NCBI GenBank assembly: GCA_012518615.1
Contig: JAAYRU010000053.1
Coordinates: 62,001-126,000, forward strand
Direction: 5' to 3'
DNA length: 64,000 bases
From: Christensenellaceae bacterium
GTDB lineage: Bacteria; Bacillota; Clostridia; Christensenellales; Aristaeellaceae
Part shown: one piece after another, positions 14,462 through 22,636 of the stretch
How the letters are laid out: the number at the start of each line of letters is the position of its first letter
Numbering within the stretch: the stretch's first letter is position 1
Position numbers and translations under genes: made by a program
Notes under the pieces: model-generated
What the model saw: only the letters and a program-made list of their open reading frames with translations
The model's database searches: none
Told to the model about the DNA's origin: nothing

Positions 14462-15823
14462 ATGTTGCACCAATTTGAGCTTTTCGGCAGCTTCTTTACC
14501 CTAGATGTAAACAGCGGCAGCCTTCATCTAACGGATAAATTCGGAGCGGAAGCGATTAAACTGTTTGAATATAACAGCAAAGAGGAATGTATTAGGCTTT
14601 TACTGGATAATAATAATGGAGAAATAAGCGAAGAAGAGCTGTGTGATTTTTTTGAAAATCTGCAAGTATTAAAAGACGAGGACAAGCTGTATTCCCCTGA
14701 TATACTGCCATATATTAAAGCGCCAAATAAGAAGGATAAGCCCCTTAAAGCGCTATGCCTTAATGTGGCGCATAGCTGTAACCTGTGCTGCAATTACTGT
14801 TTTGCGGCAGCGGGAAACTTTACCGATAAGCAGCCGCTTATGCCGCTTAGCGTAGGCAAGGCGGCTATAGATTTTTTAATAGAAAGCTCCAAGGGCAGAT
14901 ATAATTTAGATGTGGATTTTTTCGGCGGCGAACCGCTGCTAAGTATTGATGTAGTAAAAGGTATAGTTGAGTACGCCAGAAGCCTAGAAAAAACACACAA
15001 AAAACATTTTAGGTTTACTTTTACCACAAACGGCGTACTGCTAAATGACGATATTATGGAATACCTGAATACCAACATGGATAATGTGGTACTAAGCCTT
15101 GACGGCAGAAGAGAAGTGCACGATTATTTCCGCAAAGCGCCAAACGGCAAGGGCAGCTACGATGTAATAGTGCCTAAATTCCAGAAATTTGCCGAAATAA
15201 GAAGAGATAAGGAATACTATATAAGGGCTACATTTACTAGGCATAATCTGGATTTTTTCAGTGACATTTTGCATATGCTAGACCTTGGTTTTAATGAGCT
15301 TAGCATGGAGCCTGTTGTTGCGGTCCCTGACAGCCCGGACGCCATAAAAGAAGAGGATTTGCCAATAATATTTGAGCAATATGAGCTGCTTGCAAAAGAA
15401 ATGATTGATAGGAATAAAAAGGGCAAGCCCTTTGGCTTTTACCACTATAATATAACGCTAGATGAAGGTCCCTGCGCGTACAAGCTATTATCCGGCTGCG
15501 GCACGGGCTGTGAGTATATGGCGGTTACTCCAAGGGGAGAGCTATTCCCCTGCCACCGCTTTGTAGGAGATGAGCGTTTTTTGCTTGGAGATGTTTTCGG
15601 GGGCATTAAAAACCACTCTTTAGTAGAAGAATTTGCACAGAACAGCCTGCTAAACCATGAGGAATGTAAGAACTGCTGGGCTAAATACTTCTGCGCAGGC
15701 GGCTGCGCCGCAAACAACTTTGAAGCCAGCGGCAGTATAAGCGGCATATACGCCATAGGCTGTGAGATGTTTAAAAAAAGGCTTGAATGCGCCCTCGCGG
15801 TAAAAGCGCTATGCGCTGACTGA
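14462..15823 (+). CDS. scfB: SCIFF radical-SAM maturase (thioether-forming)
   Basis: The 453-residue enzyme installs the thioether cross-link in the SCIFF peptide. Residues 1-80 form a peptide-recognition-like domain. The radical-SAM cluster cysteines are Cys106, Cys110 and Cys113 in HSCNLCCNYCF. The C-terminal SPASM part has many cysteines, including SGCGTGCEYMAV, GELFPCHRF and CKNCWAKYFCAGGCAAN, for auxiliary iron-sulfur clusters. AAGGAGAT precedes the ATG, and the gene is 51 bases after scfA. All expected motifs are intact, so the enzyme should be active even though the partner peptide has an altered acceptor residue. Confidence 0.95.
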   Translation: MLHQFELFGSFFTLDVNSGSLHLTDKFGAEAIKLFEYNSKEECIRLLLDNNNGEISEEELCDFFENLQVLKDEDKLYSPDILPYIKAPNKKDKPLKALCLNVAHSCNLCCNYCFAAAGNFTDKQPLMPLSVGKAAIDFLIESSKGRYNLDVDFFGGEPLLSIDVVKGIVEYARSLEKTHKKHFRFTFTTNGVLLNDDIMEYLNTNMDNVVLSLDGRREVHDYFRKAPNGKGSYDVIVPKFQKFAEIRRDKEYYIRATFTRHNLDFFSDILHMLDLGFNELSMEPVVAVPDSPDAIKEEDLPIIFEQYELLAKEMIDRNKKGKPFGFYHYNITLDEGPCAYKLLSGCGTGCEYMAVTPRGELFPCHRFVGDERFLLGDVFGGIKNHSLVEEFAQNSLLNHEECKNCWAKYFCAGGCAANNFEASGSISGIYAIGCEMFKKRLECALAVKALCAD

Positions 15824-16319
15824 TACTTATTTGGATAATAATTTGGGACATCACTACTCAAGTGGCAGAACCGAACAAATGTGCAGTAAAGAGGATATTC
15901 AAACCATATATGGATTATTGAAAAGGTGGCTGAACTCGTAAATTCAAATTTGTCGTACCTGAACTTAAAAAACCCCTGATGTCAGACAAATGCTACACTC
16001 GGAAAATTTGATTTTACGGGATTTTAAGAGTTTGAAAGTGTGTAAAAAATACGGTTTTTCTATGACTTCTCCTTAGGGGAGTATGCCATAATAATGCTAA
16101 AGGATGAAAGCGTAGTACCTAAAAAGATTTTAGATTATCATCTCATGGCTTCATGTCGTAATTAAGATAGCGGCAAACAGTAACGCATGAATAAGTTTCC
16201 GGATTTTTCATATAATCGAAAGCATAAGAAAGAACACAACACTAAAGGCATTATTTCAAAGTTGAACTTGAAAATAATGCCGTTATTTGGTAGTATAAAC
16301 AAAGTCAGGAGGCGACCAG
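15824..16319 (+). other. Gene-free patch with probable gene relics and an inverted repeat
   Basis: No intact gene is seen in these 496 bases. Two short open stretches look like decayed coding sequence: one near 15850-15943 reads SSGRTEQMCSKEDIQTIYGL and is followed by stops, and one near 16080-16160 reads EYAIIMLKDESVVPKKILDY. I recognise neither family. GGCATTATTT (16247-16256) and AAATAATGCC (16272-16281) form an inverted repeat 38 bases before the ATPase gene; it may be a hairpin or the end of an old insertion. Base composition resembles the ATPase gene more than scfB. Confidence 0.4.
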
Positions 16320-17492
16320 ATGATAAATAGGAATATTTCCGGCAAATTAATAGGGCTTTCTAAGCAAGTGCCAATTGTGACCGTAATTGGACCTAGACAG
16401 TCGGGAAAAACGACTTTAGTAAAAACATCTTTCCCGGGATACAATTATGTCAACTTGGAAGATCCTGTAAATAGAATGTTTGCGAAAGAAGACTATAAAG
16501 GATTTTTTGAAACATTTAAAGAACCATTAATTATAGATGAAGTTCAAAGAGTACCAGAACTTCTTTCTGTAATGCAAGTTATGGTCGATGAGGACAGAGG
16601 TAAGAATGGTCGCTTTATACTTACAGGTAGTCATCAACCAAGTTTGCAAAGAGGAATTGCACAATCCTTGGCAGGTAGAACCAGTATTTTAACATTACTT
16701 CCCTTAAGTATGAATGAACTTGCAGAAGAAGGACTATTAGAGGATTTATCTACTGATAAATTACTTTTAAAAGGTTTCATGCCGGAACTTTATAGAGAAG
16801 GAACTAGAGAACCAATCGTTTATTATAGCGATTATTTAAATACTTATGTTGAAAAAGATTTGAGAGAAATGTTGGAAGTTAAAAATCTGGATAAGTTCCT
16901 AAGGTTTTTAACTTTACTTGCAGGCAGGGTTGGACAGGTGGTAAATTTATCTGCTATGTCAGGAGATGTAGGCGTTTCATCAACGACTTTATCTGAATGG
17001 CTTTCTGTACTCGAAGCCTCGTATATAGTTTATAGATTAAAGCCATATTTTTCTAATATTACAAAACAACAAATTAAATCACCAAAAATTTATTTTACAG
17101 AAATTGGGCTAGCGTCCTATCTTTTGGGGATAGAAACAGAAAATCAGGTAAACCGAGATCCCTTACGAGGAAATCTTTTTGAAAATTTAATTGTTTCAGA
17201 GGTTTTGAAGTCAAGGCTAAATCAAAATAAACCCCCAAATATCTATTACATGAGAACTGCTAAAGGTGTTGAGGTAGATTTGATTGTAAAAAAAGAGAAT
17301 AAACTATATCCTTTTGAAATAAAGACATCGATGACACCTAATAAATCATTTTCAAGGCATTTATTGTCTTTTGTTGAAGCGGAGGAGAAAGCCCTAAAAC
17401 CAAGAATTATTTACACTGGACAAGCTTATCCACAATTTAGTGGTGTCGAATATGTTAATTATAAAGATTTAATAAAATTTATAAATGATTAA
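16320..17492 (+). CDS. AAA-family ATPase with DUF4143 C-terminal domain
   Basis: The 390-residue protein has a Walker A GPRQSGKTTLVK at residues 24-35, a Walker B LIIDE at 70-74, and a sensor-like ILTGSHQ segment. The C-terminal third includes ANIYYMRTAKGVEVDLIVKK-type sequence, the restriction-endonuclease-like DUF4143 module. This is a very common mobile accessory family with no agreed function. CAGGAGGCGACC precedes the ATG. The gene is visibly more AT-rich and uses more AGA arginine codons than its neighbours, and it lies between relics and a quasi-palindromic element, so recent acquisition is likely. Confidence 0.88.
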   Translation: MINRNISGKLIGLSKQVPIVTVIGPRQSGKTTLVKTSFPGYNYVNLEDPVNRMFAKEDYKGFFETFKEPLIIDEVQRVPELLSVMQVMVDEDRGKNGRFILTGSHQPSLQRGIAQSLAGRTSILTLLPLSMNELAEEGLLEDLSTDKLLLKGFMPELYREGTREPIVYYSDYLNTYVEKDLREMLEVKNLDKFLRFLTLLAGRVGQVVNLSAMSGDVGVSSTTLSEWLSVLEASYIVYRLKPYFSNITKQQIKSPKIYFTEIGLASYLLGIETENQVNRDPLRGNLFENLIVSEVLKSRLNQNKPPNIYYMRTAKGVEVDLIVKKENKLYPFEIKTSMTPNKSFSRHLLSFVEAEEKALKPRIIYTGQAYPQFSGVEYVNYKDLIKFIND

Positions 17493-17643
17493 ACTTTACG
17501 ATAAGCATCCATTAAAAGATAGAGAAGTGGAAAATCACAATAAGCGAATTTCGCCATCGGCGGTGGCAAAATTGCCATTTTACAGAGAATTAATTAAAGG
17601 GTTATAATAAAATATAAGTGGAATATTAGGCTGCAAGGCATAG
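17493..17643. other. Spacer with short interlocking palindromes
   Basis: No gene is visible. Two overlapping palindromes occur: GCCA...TGGC (17553-17567) and TGGCAA-AA-TTGCCA (17564-17577), which share bases and so cannot form together. The arrangement resembles intergenic repeat sequences, but copy number cannot be judged from one window. Confidence 0.35.
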
Positions 17644-17807
17644 TTTATACTTATCTCAGTTTAAAGCAGCGCATAGATTGTAGCGAATTTTTGATTTGGC
17701 AAAGCTTGGCGAAGGAAACATAGCGGTGCTATATTGACTGAGCAAAGCAAAGACAAATCGGAAAAGGCGCACAAGATAAAGCTGATTTAAACTGAGATAA
17801 GCATAAA
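17644..17807. repeat. 164-bp quasi-palindromic element (MITE-like)
   Basis: The outer 27 bases (17644-17670, starting TTTATACTTATCTCAG) are repeated in inverted orientation at 17781-17807 with two mismatches. Inside, weaker inverted similarity continues (GATTTGGCAAAGC against the complement of GCAAAGACAAATC), and the centre is ATAGC-GGT-GCTAT near 17720-17732. The whole element could fold into one long hairpin. It has no gene of its own. No target-site duplication is evident. It may be a miniature transposable element or a structured RNA. Confidence 0.65.
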
Positions 17808-17835
17808 TGAAATTTTTAAGTTAAAATCTTGCATA

Positions 17836-17880
17836 ATTTGTGTTTTAGGGCTACTCAAACCACAAAATATGTGATATAAT
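17836..17880 (+). promoter_or_regulatory. Promoter with palindromic operator for the aminotransferase gene
   Basis: TATAAT lies at 17875-17880. Directly upstream is ACCACA-AAATA-TGTGAT (17859-17875), whose final T is the first base of the -10 box, and ATTTGTGTTTT lies at 17836-17846. The layout matches the NrdD-like promoter at 1464-1506 except for a two-base longer spacer within the palindrome. The -35 region is poor, so this promoter may be weak or need an activator. Confidence 0.6.
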
Positions 17881-17913
17881 TCCGTCTGTATTGCATTTTT
17901 GGAGGTAAGAGCT

Positions 17914-19113
17914 ATGGAATTTCAAGCATCGGCGGCAAGCCGTAACATTCAGCCCTCAGCTACGCTTAAACTAAACGCCCTAGTGCAGGAGATGCGCGCC
18001 AAGGGACATGACATTATTGGGCTTACAGCGGGCGAACCGGACTTTAACACCCCTGAGCATATTGTAGACGCAGGAAAAAAAGCAATAGATGACGGCTACA
18101 CTCGCTATACGCCCGTTAGCGGAATACCGCAGCTAAAAAAGGCTATAGTTGATACGCTGCTTAAAGATAAAAATCTTCTATATGAAAATAAAAATATATT
18201 GGTATCCATGGGCGCGAAACAGGCGCTGTACCAAGCGCTAAGGGTTATACTAAACCCCGGCGATGAGGTGCTTCTCCCCGCCCCCTGCTGGCTTAGCTAC
18301 CAAGAGATGATTACTATGTGCTCCGCTGTACCCGTGCCTATACATACCACGGCGGAGCAGGGCTATGTACCCGATATAGAAAGCTTCTACGAAAAATATA
18401 CGGATAAGACAAAGCTTATACTTATAAACAGCCCCAATAACCCGACCGGCGCAGTTTGGGGCAAGAAAATACTAACTGAAATAGCCGAATTTGCAAAAGA
18501 TAAAGACCTGCTTATACTAAGCGATGAGATATACGAAAAAATGGTGTATGGGGACGCACATCATGTATCCATCGCCAGCATAAGCGATGACGCTAAGGAG
18601 CGCAGCATAATTGTAAACGGATTTAGCAAGGCATACGCCATGACAGGCTGGCGCCTTGGCTACAGCAGCGGCAACGAGAAGATAATAGCCGCTATGGACG
18701 CTTTCCAGAGCCATGCCGCGGGCTGCCCCAACAGCATAGCGCAACACGCCGCTGTTGAAGCGCTAAACGGTACGCAAAAGCCGCTGTATGATATGGTACA
18801 GGTATTCGATAGAAGGCGTAAACTGATGGTGGATTTAATAAAGGATATACCTAATGTAAGCTGCTTTGAGCCTGAGGGCGCATTCTATGTGCTGCTTGAT
18901 ATAAGCCCCTGCATTGGCTTAAAATGCCACGACACGCCTATAAGTTCCGATATGGACTTTGCGCACCTGCTGCTTGCGCACAATAGGGTATCGGCTGTGC
19001 CGGGCAATTCCTTCTACGCGCCAAATTGCCTAAGGCTAAGCTATGCCGTAAAGGATGAAAACATAGTTGAGGCTATGAAGCGCCTTAAGGAGTTTGTTCT
19101 TTCGCTTGAATAG
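17914..19113 (+). CDS. Class I/II aminotransferase, aspartate aminotransferase-like
   Basis: This PLP enzyme moves amino groups between an amino acid and a 2-oxoacid, probably aspartate/2-oxoglutarate or an aromatic substrate. The 399-residue protein contains ITAGEPDF-like N-terminal sequence (LTAGEPDFNTP), SPNNPTGAVW, the PLP-binding lysine Lys239 in GFSKAYAMTGWRLGY, and the C-terminal arginine in NCLRLSYA. The start is ATG at 17914 with GGAGGTAAGAG upstream; a TTG at 17899 lies on the ribosome site and is unlikely. Its end overlaps the convergent mnmG by 29 bases. The exact substrate cannot be read from sequence. Confidence 0.9.
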   Translation: MEFQASAASRNIQPSATLKLNALVQEMRAKGHDIIGLTAGEPDFNTPEHIVDAGKKAIDDGYTRYTPVSGIPQLKKAIVDTLLKDKNLLYENKNILVSMGAKQALYQALRVILNPGDEVLLPAPCWLSYQEMITMCSAVPVPIHTTAEQGYVPDIESFYEKYTDKTKLILINSPNNPTGAVWGKKILTEIAEFAKDKDLLILSDEIYEKMVYGDAHHVSIASISDDAKERSIIVNGFSKAYAMTGWRLGYSSGNEKIIAAMDAFQSHAAGCPNSIAQHAAVEALNGTQKPLYDMVQVFDRRRKLMVDLIKDIPNVSCFEPEGAFYVLLDISPCIGLKCHDTPISSDMDFAHLLLAHNRVSAVPGNSFYAPNCLRLSYAVKDENIVEAMKRLKEFVLSLE

Positions 19114-20890
19114 CTTCTTCCTCGTTTTTTCTAAGCCATACGGATAATACTGCTATATCTGCCGGTGATACGCCGGGTATGCGAGAAGCCTGCCCAAGCG
19201 ACACCGGCTTTATTTTGTTAAGCTTCTGTCTTGCCTCTATGCGGAGTGAATCCATGGAAAGATAGGGCGTGTCGCTTGGAAGGCTGCGGTTTTCCATGGC
19301 GGCAGTGGAGCGCACATGCGCCCGCTCTTTCTTTAAATAGCCTTCGTATTTTATCTGTATCTGCGCCTGCTCAAGAGAATAGCGCTTATAGTCCTTTGGA
19401 TTTTCTATTACATCATATATGCTAACTTCGGGGCGTCTTAACATAGCGTCCTTGCCGGAGGATTTTATTATATCTATAAGTTCTTCCGTTTGGCTTGTCT
19501 TTATATGCAGCCTTTCAAGCCTTTCTTCGCTTGCAAGCCCAACCCTTTCAGCTATTTTAGTAAGCCTTATATCCGCGTTATCCTGCCTTAGATGTAGCCT
19601 GTGCTCAGCGCGGCTTGTCATCATGCGGTAGGGTTCGTCGGTTCCTTTGCTGGTAAGGTCATCACACATGACACCTATGTATGACATATCCCTGGTAGGT
19701 ATAAAGGGCTTTTCTCCCTTTAAATATAGAGATGCGTTTATGCCGCAGAGCAGCCCTTGCGCCCCCGCCTCCTCATAGCCTGAAGTACCGTTTACCTGCC
19801 CTGCAAGGTACAGGCCCTTTATCTGCTTGCTTTCAAGGCTTGGGAAAAGGTCGGTAGGGTCTATACAGTCATACTCTATTGCGTAAGCGTGGCGGATAAT
19901 TTTAACATTTTCTAGACCCTCAACACTGTGGTACATATCCTGCTGTACGTTTTTTGGCAGGCTTGATGACATGCCCTGCACATACCATTCCATAGCGGAG
20001 CTAGTTTCAGGCTCTAAAAATATTTGATGCCTGTCCTTATCGGCAAAGCGGTAGATTTTATCCTCTATGGATGGGCAATACCTAGCGCCCGTACCCTTTA
20101 TATCCCCCGAAAACATGGGCGATAGGTGCAGGTTTTTGCGTATAATATCGTGCGTTTTTTCGTTGGTCCATGTGAGGTAGCAACAATGGGTGTTAATTAG
20201 CCGCCTATCCGTTAAAAAGGAGAAAGGGACTATTGGTTCATCCCCATGTTGCGCCTGCATTTTGCTGAAATCTATGCTGCGGTAATCTACCCTTGCGGGT
20301 GTACCCGTTTTAAAGCGGCGCAGCGAAAAACCGCAGTCAAGCAGGCTTTTTGAGAAATGTTTACTGGAAGCGAAACCCTGAGGACCTATATATTCGCTAT
20401 GTTCGCCTATTATTATACGGCTGTTAAGGTATACGCCCGTCGCAATAATAACGCAGGGGGCGTAAATACATTCCCCGCTGGTTATTTTTATGCCCTTAGC
20501 CTTGCCGTTTTCGACGATTATTTCCTCAGCCTCAGCCTGCAATAAATCCAGATTATCCTGAGAAAAAAGCGCCTTTAACATCCTGCCGTGGTATGCGTTT
20601 TTATCCGCCTGCGCCCTTAGCGAGTGCACCGCCGGGCCCTTGGATTTGTTAAGCATACGGCATTGCAGTATTACATCGTCTATTACATGCGCCATTTCGC
20701 CACCGAGGGCGTCTATCTCCCTAACTAAATGCCCTTTGCCAGTGCCGCCAATTGACGGGTTGCAGGCAAGCAGAGCGACGGAATCTATATTCATGGTGAT
20801 TAGCAGCGTGTTTAAGTTAAGCCTAGCTGTGGCAAGCGCCGCCTCACAGCCCGCATGACCCGCTCCTACCACCAGTACATCGTAGTTCAA
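19085..20890 (-). CDS. mnmG: tRNA uridine-5-carboxymethylaminomethyl modification enzyme MnmG (GidA)
   Basis: MnmG, with MnmE, builds the carboxymethylaminomethyl group on wobble uridine of several tRNAs using FAD and methylene-tetrahydrofolate. The 601-residue protein has the FAD-binding VVGAGHAGCEAALA at 6-19, the NPSIGGTGKGHLVREIDALG motif, EEAGAQGLLCGINAS, and the C-terminal RIPGVSPADIAVLSVWL helical domain. The start is TTG at 20890, with GGAGGGG upstream; no ATG is available. The common mnmE neighbour is not present. The last 29 bases are also the end of the opposing aminotransferase gene. Confidence 0.97.
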   Translation of the reverse strand: MNYDVLVVGAGHAGCEAALATARLNLNTLLITMNIDSVALLACNPSIGGTGKGHLVREIDALGGEMAHVIDDVILQCRMLNKSKGPAVHSLRAQADKNAYHGRMLKALFSQDNLDLLQAEAEEIIVENGKAKGIKITSGECIYAPCVIIATGVYLNSRIIIGEHSEYIGPQGFASSKHFSKSLLDCGFSLRRFKTGTPARVDYRSIDFSKMQAQHGDEPIVPFSFLTDRRLINTHCCYLTWTNEKTHDIIRKNLHLSPMFSGDIKGTGARYCPSIEDKIYRFADKDRHQIFLEPETSSAMEWYVQGMSSSLPKNVQQDMYHSVEGLENVKIIRHAYAIEYDCIDPTDLFPSLESKQIKGLYLAGQVNGTSGYEEAGAQGLLCGINASLYLKGEKPFIPTRDMSYIGVMCDDLTSKGTDEPYRMMTSRAEHRLHLRQDNADIRLTKIAERVGLASEERLERLHIKTSQTEELIDIIKSSGKDAMLRRPEVSIYDVIENPKDYKRYSLEQAQIQIKYEGYLKKERAHVRSTAAMENRSLPSDTPYLSMDSLRIEARQKLNKIKPVSLGQASRIPGVSPADIAVLSVWLRKNEEEAIQAKEQTP

Positions 20891-20947
20891 AAAATCCCCT
20901 CCATGGGGGTGATTATACCATGAGTAAATTTCTCTGTAAAAGATTAC

Positions 20948-20976
20948 TTTATTGCCATGCGCTTTTTTGCTATAAT
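20948..20976 (+). promoter_or_regulatory. Promoter for the SIS isomerase gene
   Basis: TATAAT (20971-20976) is preceded after 17 bases by TTTATT (20948-20953). The downstream ATG is 45 bases away, with CAGGAG before it. Confidence 0.6.
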
Positions 20977-21021
20977 GATGGCAATTGAATTTATTCAGTT
21001 AATAATTTTCAGGAGAATACT

Positions 21022-21612
21022 ATGAGTAAATACGAAGGTCTAATTACTGATTATTTGGAAACGCTTAAAAAAACTATTGATTTGCTTGATAAGGCTAAAA
21101 TATCAAAGGCGCTTGACCGTCTATGTAAAGCGCTTGAAGATGAGAGCAATATATTTATATTCGGCAATGGGGGCAGCGCTGCAACTGCATCGCACTTCCA
21201 GAACGATTTTAATAAGGGTATATCGGAGTATACAGAAAAAAAGTTCAGATTTCTATGCCTTAATGACAATATAGCGAGCGTACTTGCTATAGCAAACGAC
21301 ATTTCTTTTGAAGAGATATTCCGCTTCCAGCTTGAAGGCAGGCTAAAGCCTGGCGATGTGGTAATAGCAATATCGGGCAGCGGCAACAGTGAAAATGTAC
21401 TCCGTGCTGCAGAGTACGCTAAAAGCCTTGGTAACACGCTTATTACACTCACCGGCTTTGACGGCGGAAAGCTGAGGAAGCTTGCGGATATCGATTTACA
21501 TGCCGATGTAAACAGTATGCAGATAACTGAGGATATACATATGATATTTGACCACCTAATGATGGCTGTGCTATATAAAACACTTGCAGGAAAAGAGCAT
21601 ATGAAAGCTTAA
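21022..21612 (+). CDS. SIS-domain sugar-phosphate isomerase, GmhA-like
   Basis: The 196-residue protein has a single sugar isomerase fold with FIFGNGGSAATASHFQNDF near residues 45-63 and VVIAISGSGNSENVLRAA near 113-130. These are the substrate-binding loops of GmhA, which converts sedoheptulose 7-phosphate to D-glycero-D-manno-heptose 7-phosphate. Clostridia rarely make lipopolysaccharide heptose, but heptose phosphates also feed S-layer glycans. The gene heads a locus with a ROK kinase and a ribose-type importer, so isomerisation of an imported sugar phosphate is equally plausible. ATG has CAGGAG upstream. Confidence 0.85.
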   Translation: MSKYEGLITDYLETLKKTIDLLDKAKISKALDRLCKALEDESNIFIFGNGGSAATASHFQNDFNKGISEYTEKKFRFLCLNDNIASVLAIANDISFEEIFRFQLEGRLKPGDVVIAISGSGNSENVLRAAEYAKSLGNTLITLTGFDGGKLRKLADIDLHADVNSMQITEDIHMIFDHLMMAVLYKTLAGKEHMKA

Positions 21613-21615
21613 TAC

Positions 21616-21644
21616 TTGCATTTTTTGTATTTCTACTGTATAAT
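21616..21644 (+). promoter_or_regulatory. Promoter for the ROK kinase and ABC transporter genes
   Basis: TTGCAT (21616-21621), 17 bases and TATAAT (21639-21644) lie just after the isomerase stop. The ROK gene start is 45 bases downstream, so the kinase and transporter genes can be expressed separately from the isomerase. Confidence 0.7.
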
Positions 21645-21688
21645 TTATTTGAACCAAACGAAAACAATAAAAATCCGCAGGAGGTATT

Positions 21689-22636
21689 ATGTCGGGTATT
21701 TCTCATGTACTGGCGATAGATCTTGGCGGCTCTAAATTACAGGTCGCCATAGTTGATTCCTTAGGCAATATTATTGCATCTGAAAAGCGCACGCTTATAG
21801 ACAGCAATTATTCCGAAGAATCTATCATGAAAGAAATACGTATAGCGGCAGAAAATGTAATAGCAAAATCTCAAAAGAAACTCCATGCGGTGGGTATAAG
21901 CATACCCGGACCCTGCGACAGCGAAAACGGCATATTCCTAGCCAATTTTTCTACGGGAGTTAAAAACTGGGAATACGCAAAGACGCTTTCGGACGTTTTC
22001 TCCCTCCCCTGCTATGGCGATAACGATGTAAACGCCTGCGCAGTGGCTGAAAAACGCTTTGGCAATTGTAAGGATATCTCAAGCTTTATATGGATTACAC
22101 TCAGCTTCGGGTGCGGCGGCGCGCTGTTTTTAGACGGCAAACTGTATAAGGGCAGCCGCTCCTTGGCGGGAGAAGTAGGCCATATACCCGTTGTACACGG
22201 CAGCAAGCTTAGGTGCGGCTGCGGCATATATGGCGATATGGAGGCGGAGTTCTCCGGCTTTGCGATAGGGCGAAAATATTTAGAGAAAAAAGGTCTTAAA
22301 CCTGACGCCAATTTTGCAAGCAAAGAAGTAGGAAAACTTGCAAGGCAAGGAGACAGCCTTGCGATTGAATTACTTTATGAAGCCGGCTACGCCCTTGGCA
22401 GGCTATGCTCTATGGCACAAAACCTGCTAGACCTTGAAAAAGCTGTGCTTGGCGGCGGCGTATGCGTGTATGAGTTCGACTTTCTAAAGCCCGGCATAGA
22501 TAGGGCGATTGATGATTGCTGTTTCCCGCTTTCAAAGCGTGGTTTTACAGTAGAAAAAACAGCGCTCGGCTATGATGCATCGCTGCTTGGAGCAGCTTCG
22601 CTTGCACTTAATGCAGTAAATGGAGGTAAGAATTGA
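21689..22636 (+). CDS. ROK-family sugar kinase
   Basis: ROK kinases phosphorylate hexoses or amino sugars with ATP; relatives without kinase activity are transcription repressors. The 315-residue protein has the ATP loop AIDLGGSKLQVAIVD at 9-23 and the catalytic Asp113 in YGDNDVNACA. It has no DNA-binding extension, so a kinase is expected. The zinc site is altered: His165 in GEVGHIPV and the first two cysteines of RCGCGIYGDMEAEFSG are present (176, 178), but the third usual cysteine is Asp183. GCAGGAGGT precedes the ATG. The stop overlaps the next start as TTGA. The substrate is probably whatever the adjacent ABC system imports. Confidence 0.9.
   Translation: MSGISHVLAIDLGGSKLQVAIVDSLGNIIASEKRTLIDSNYSEESIMKEIRIAAENVIAKSQKKLHAVGISIPGPCDSENGIFLANFSTGVKNWEYAKTLSDVFSLPCYGDNDVNACAVAEKRFGNCKDISSFIWITLSFGCGGALFLDGKLYKGSRSLAGEVGHIPVVHGSKLRCGCGIYGDMEAEFSGFAIGRKYLEKKGLKPDANFASKEVGKLARQGDSLAIELLYEAGYALGRLCSMAQNLLDLEKAVLGGGVCVYEFDFLKPGIDRAIDDCCFPLSKRGFTVEKTALGYDASLLGAASLALNAVNGGKN

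Noticed and set aside
17644..17807. Possible CRISPR or attachment site
   Set aside because: There are only two copies of the 27-base sequence, in inverted orientation, with no spacers and no cas or integrase gene nearby.
19085..19113. Sequencing error suggested by the 29-base overlap of convergent genes
   Set aside because: Both proteins end at normal family lengths, so the overlap is probably genuine.
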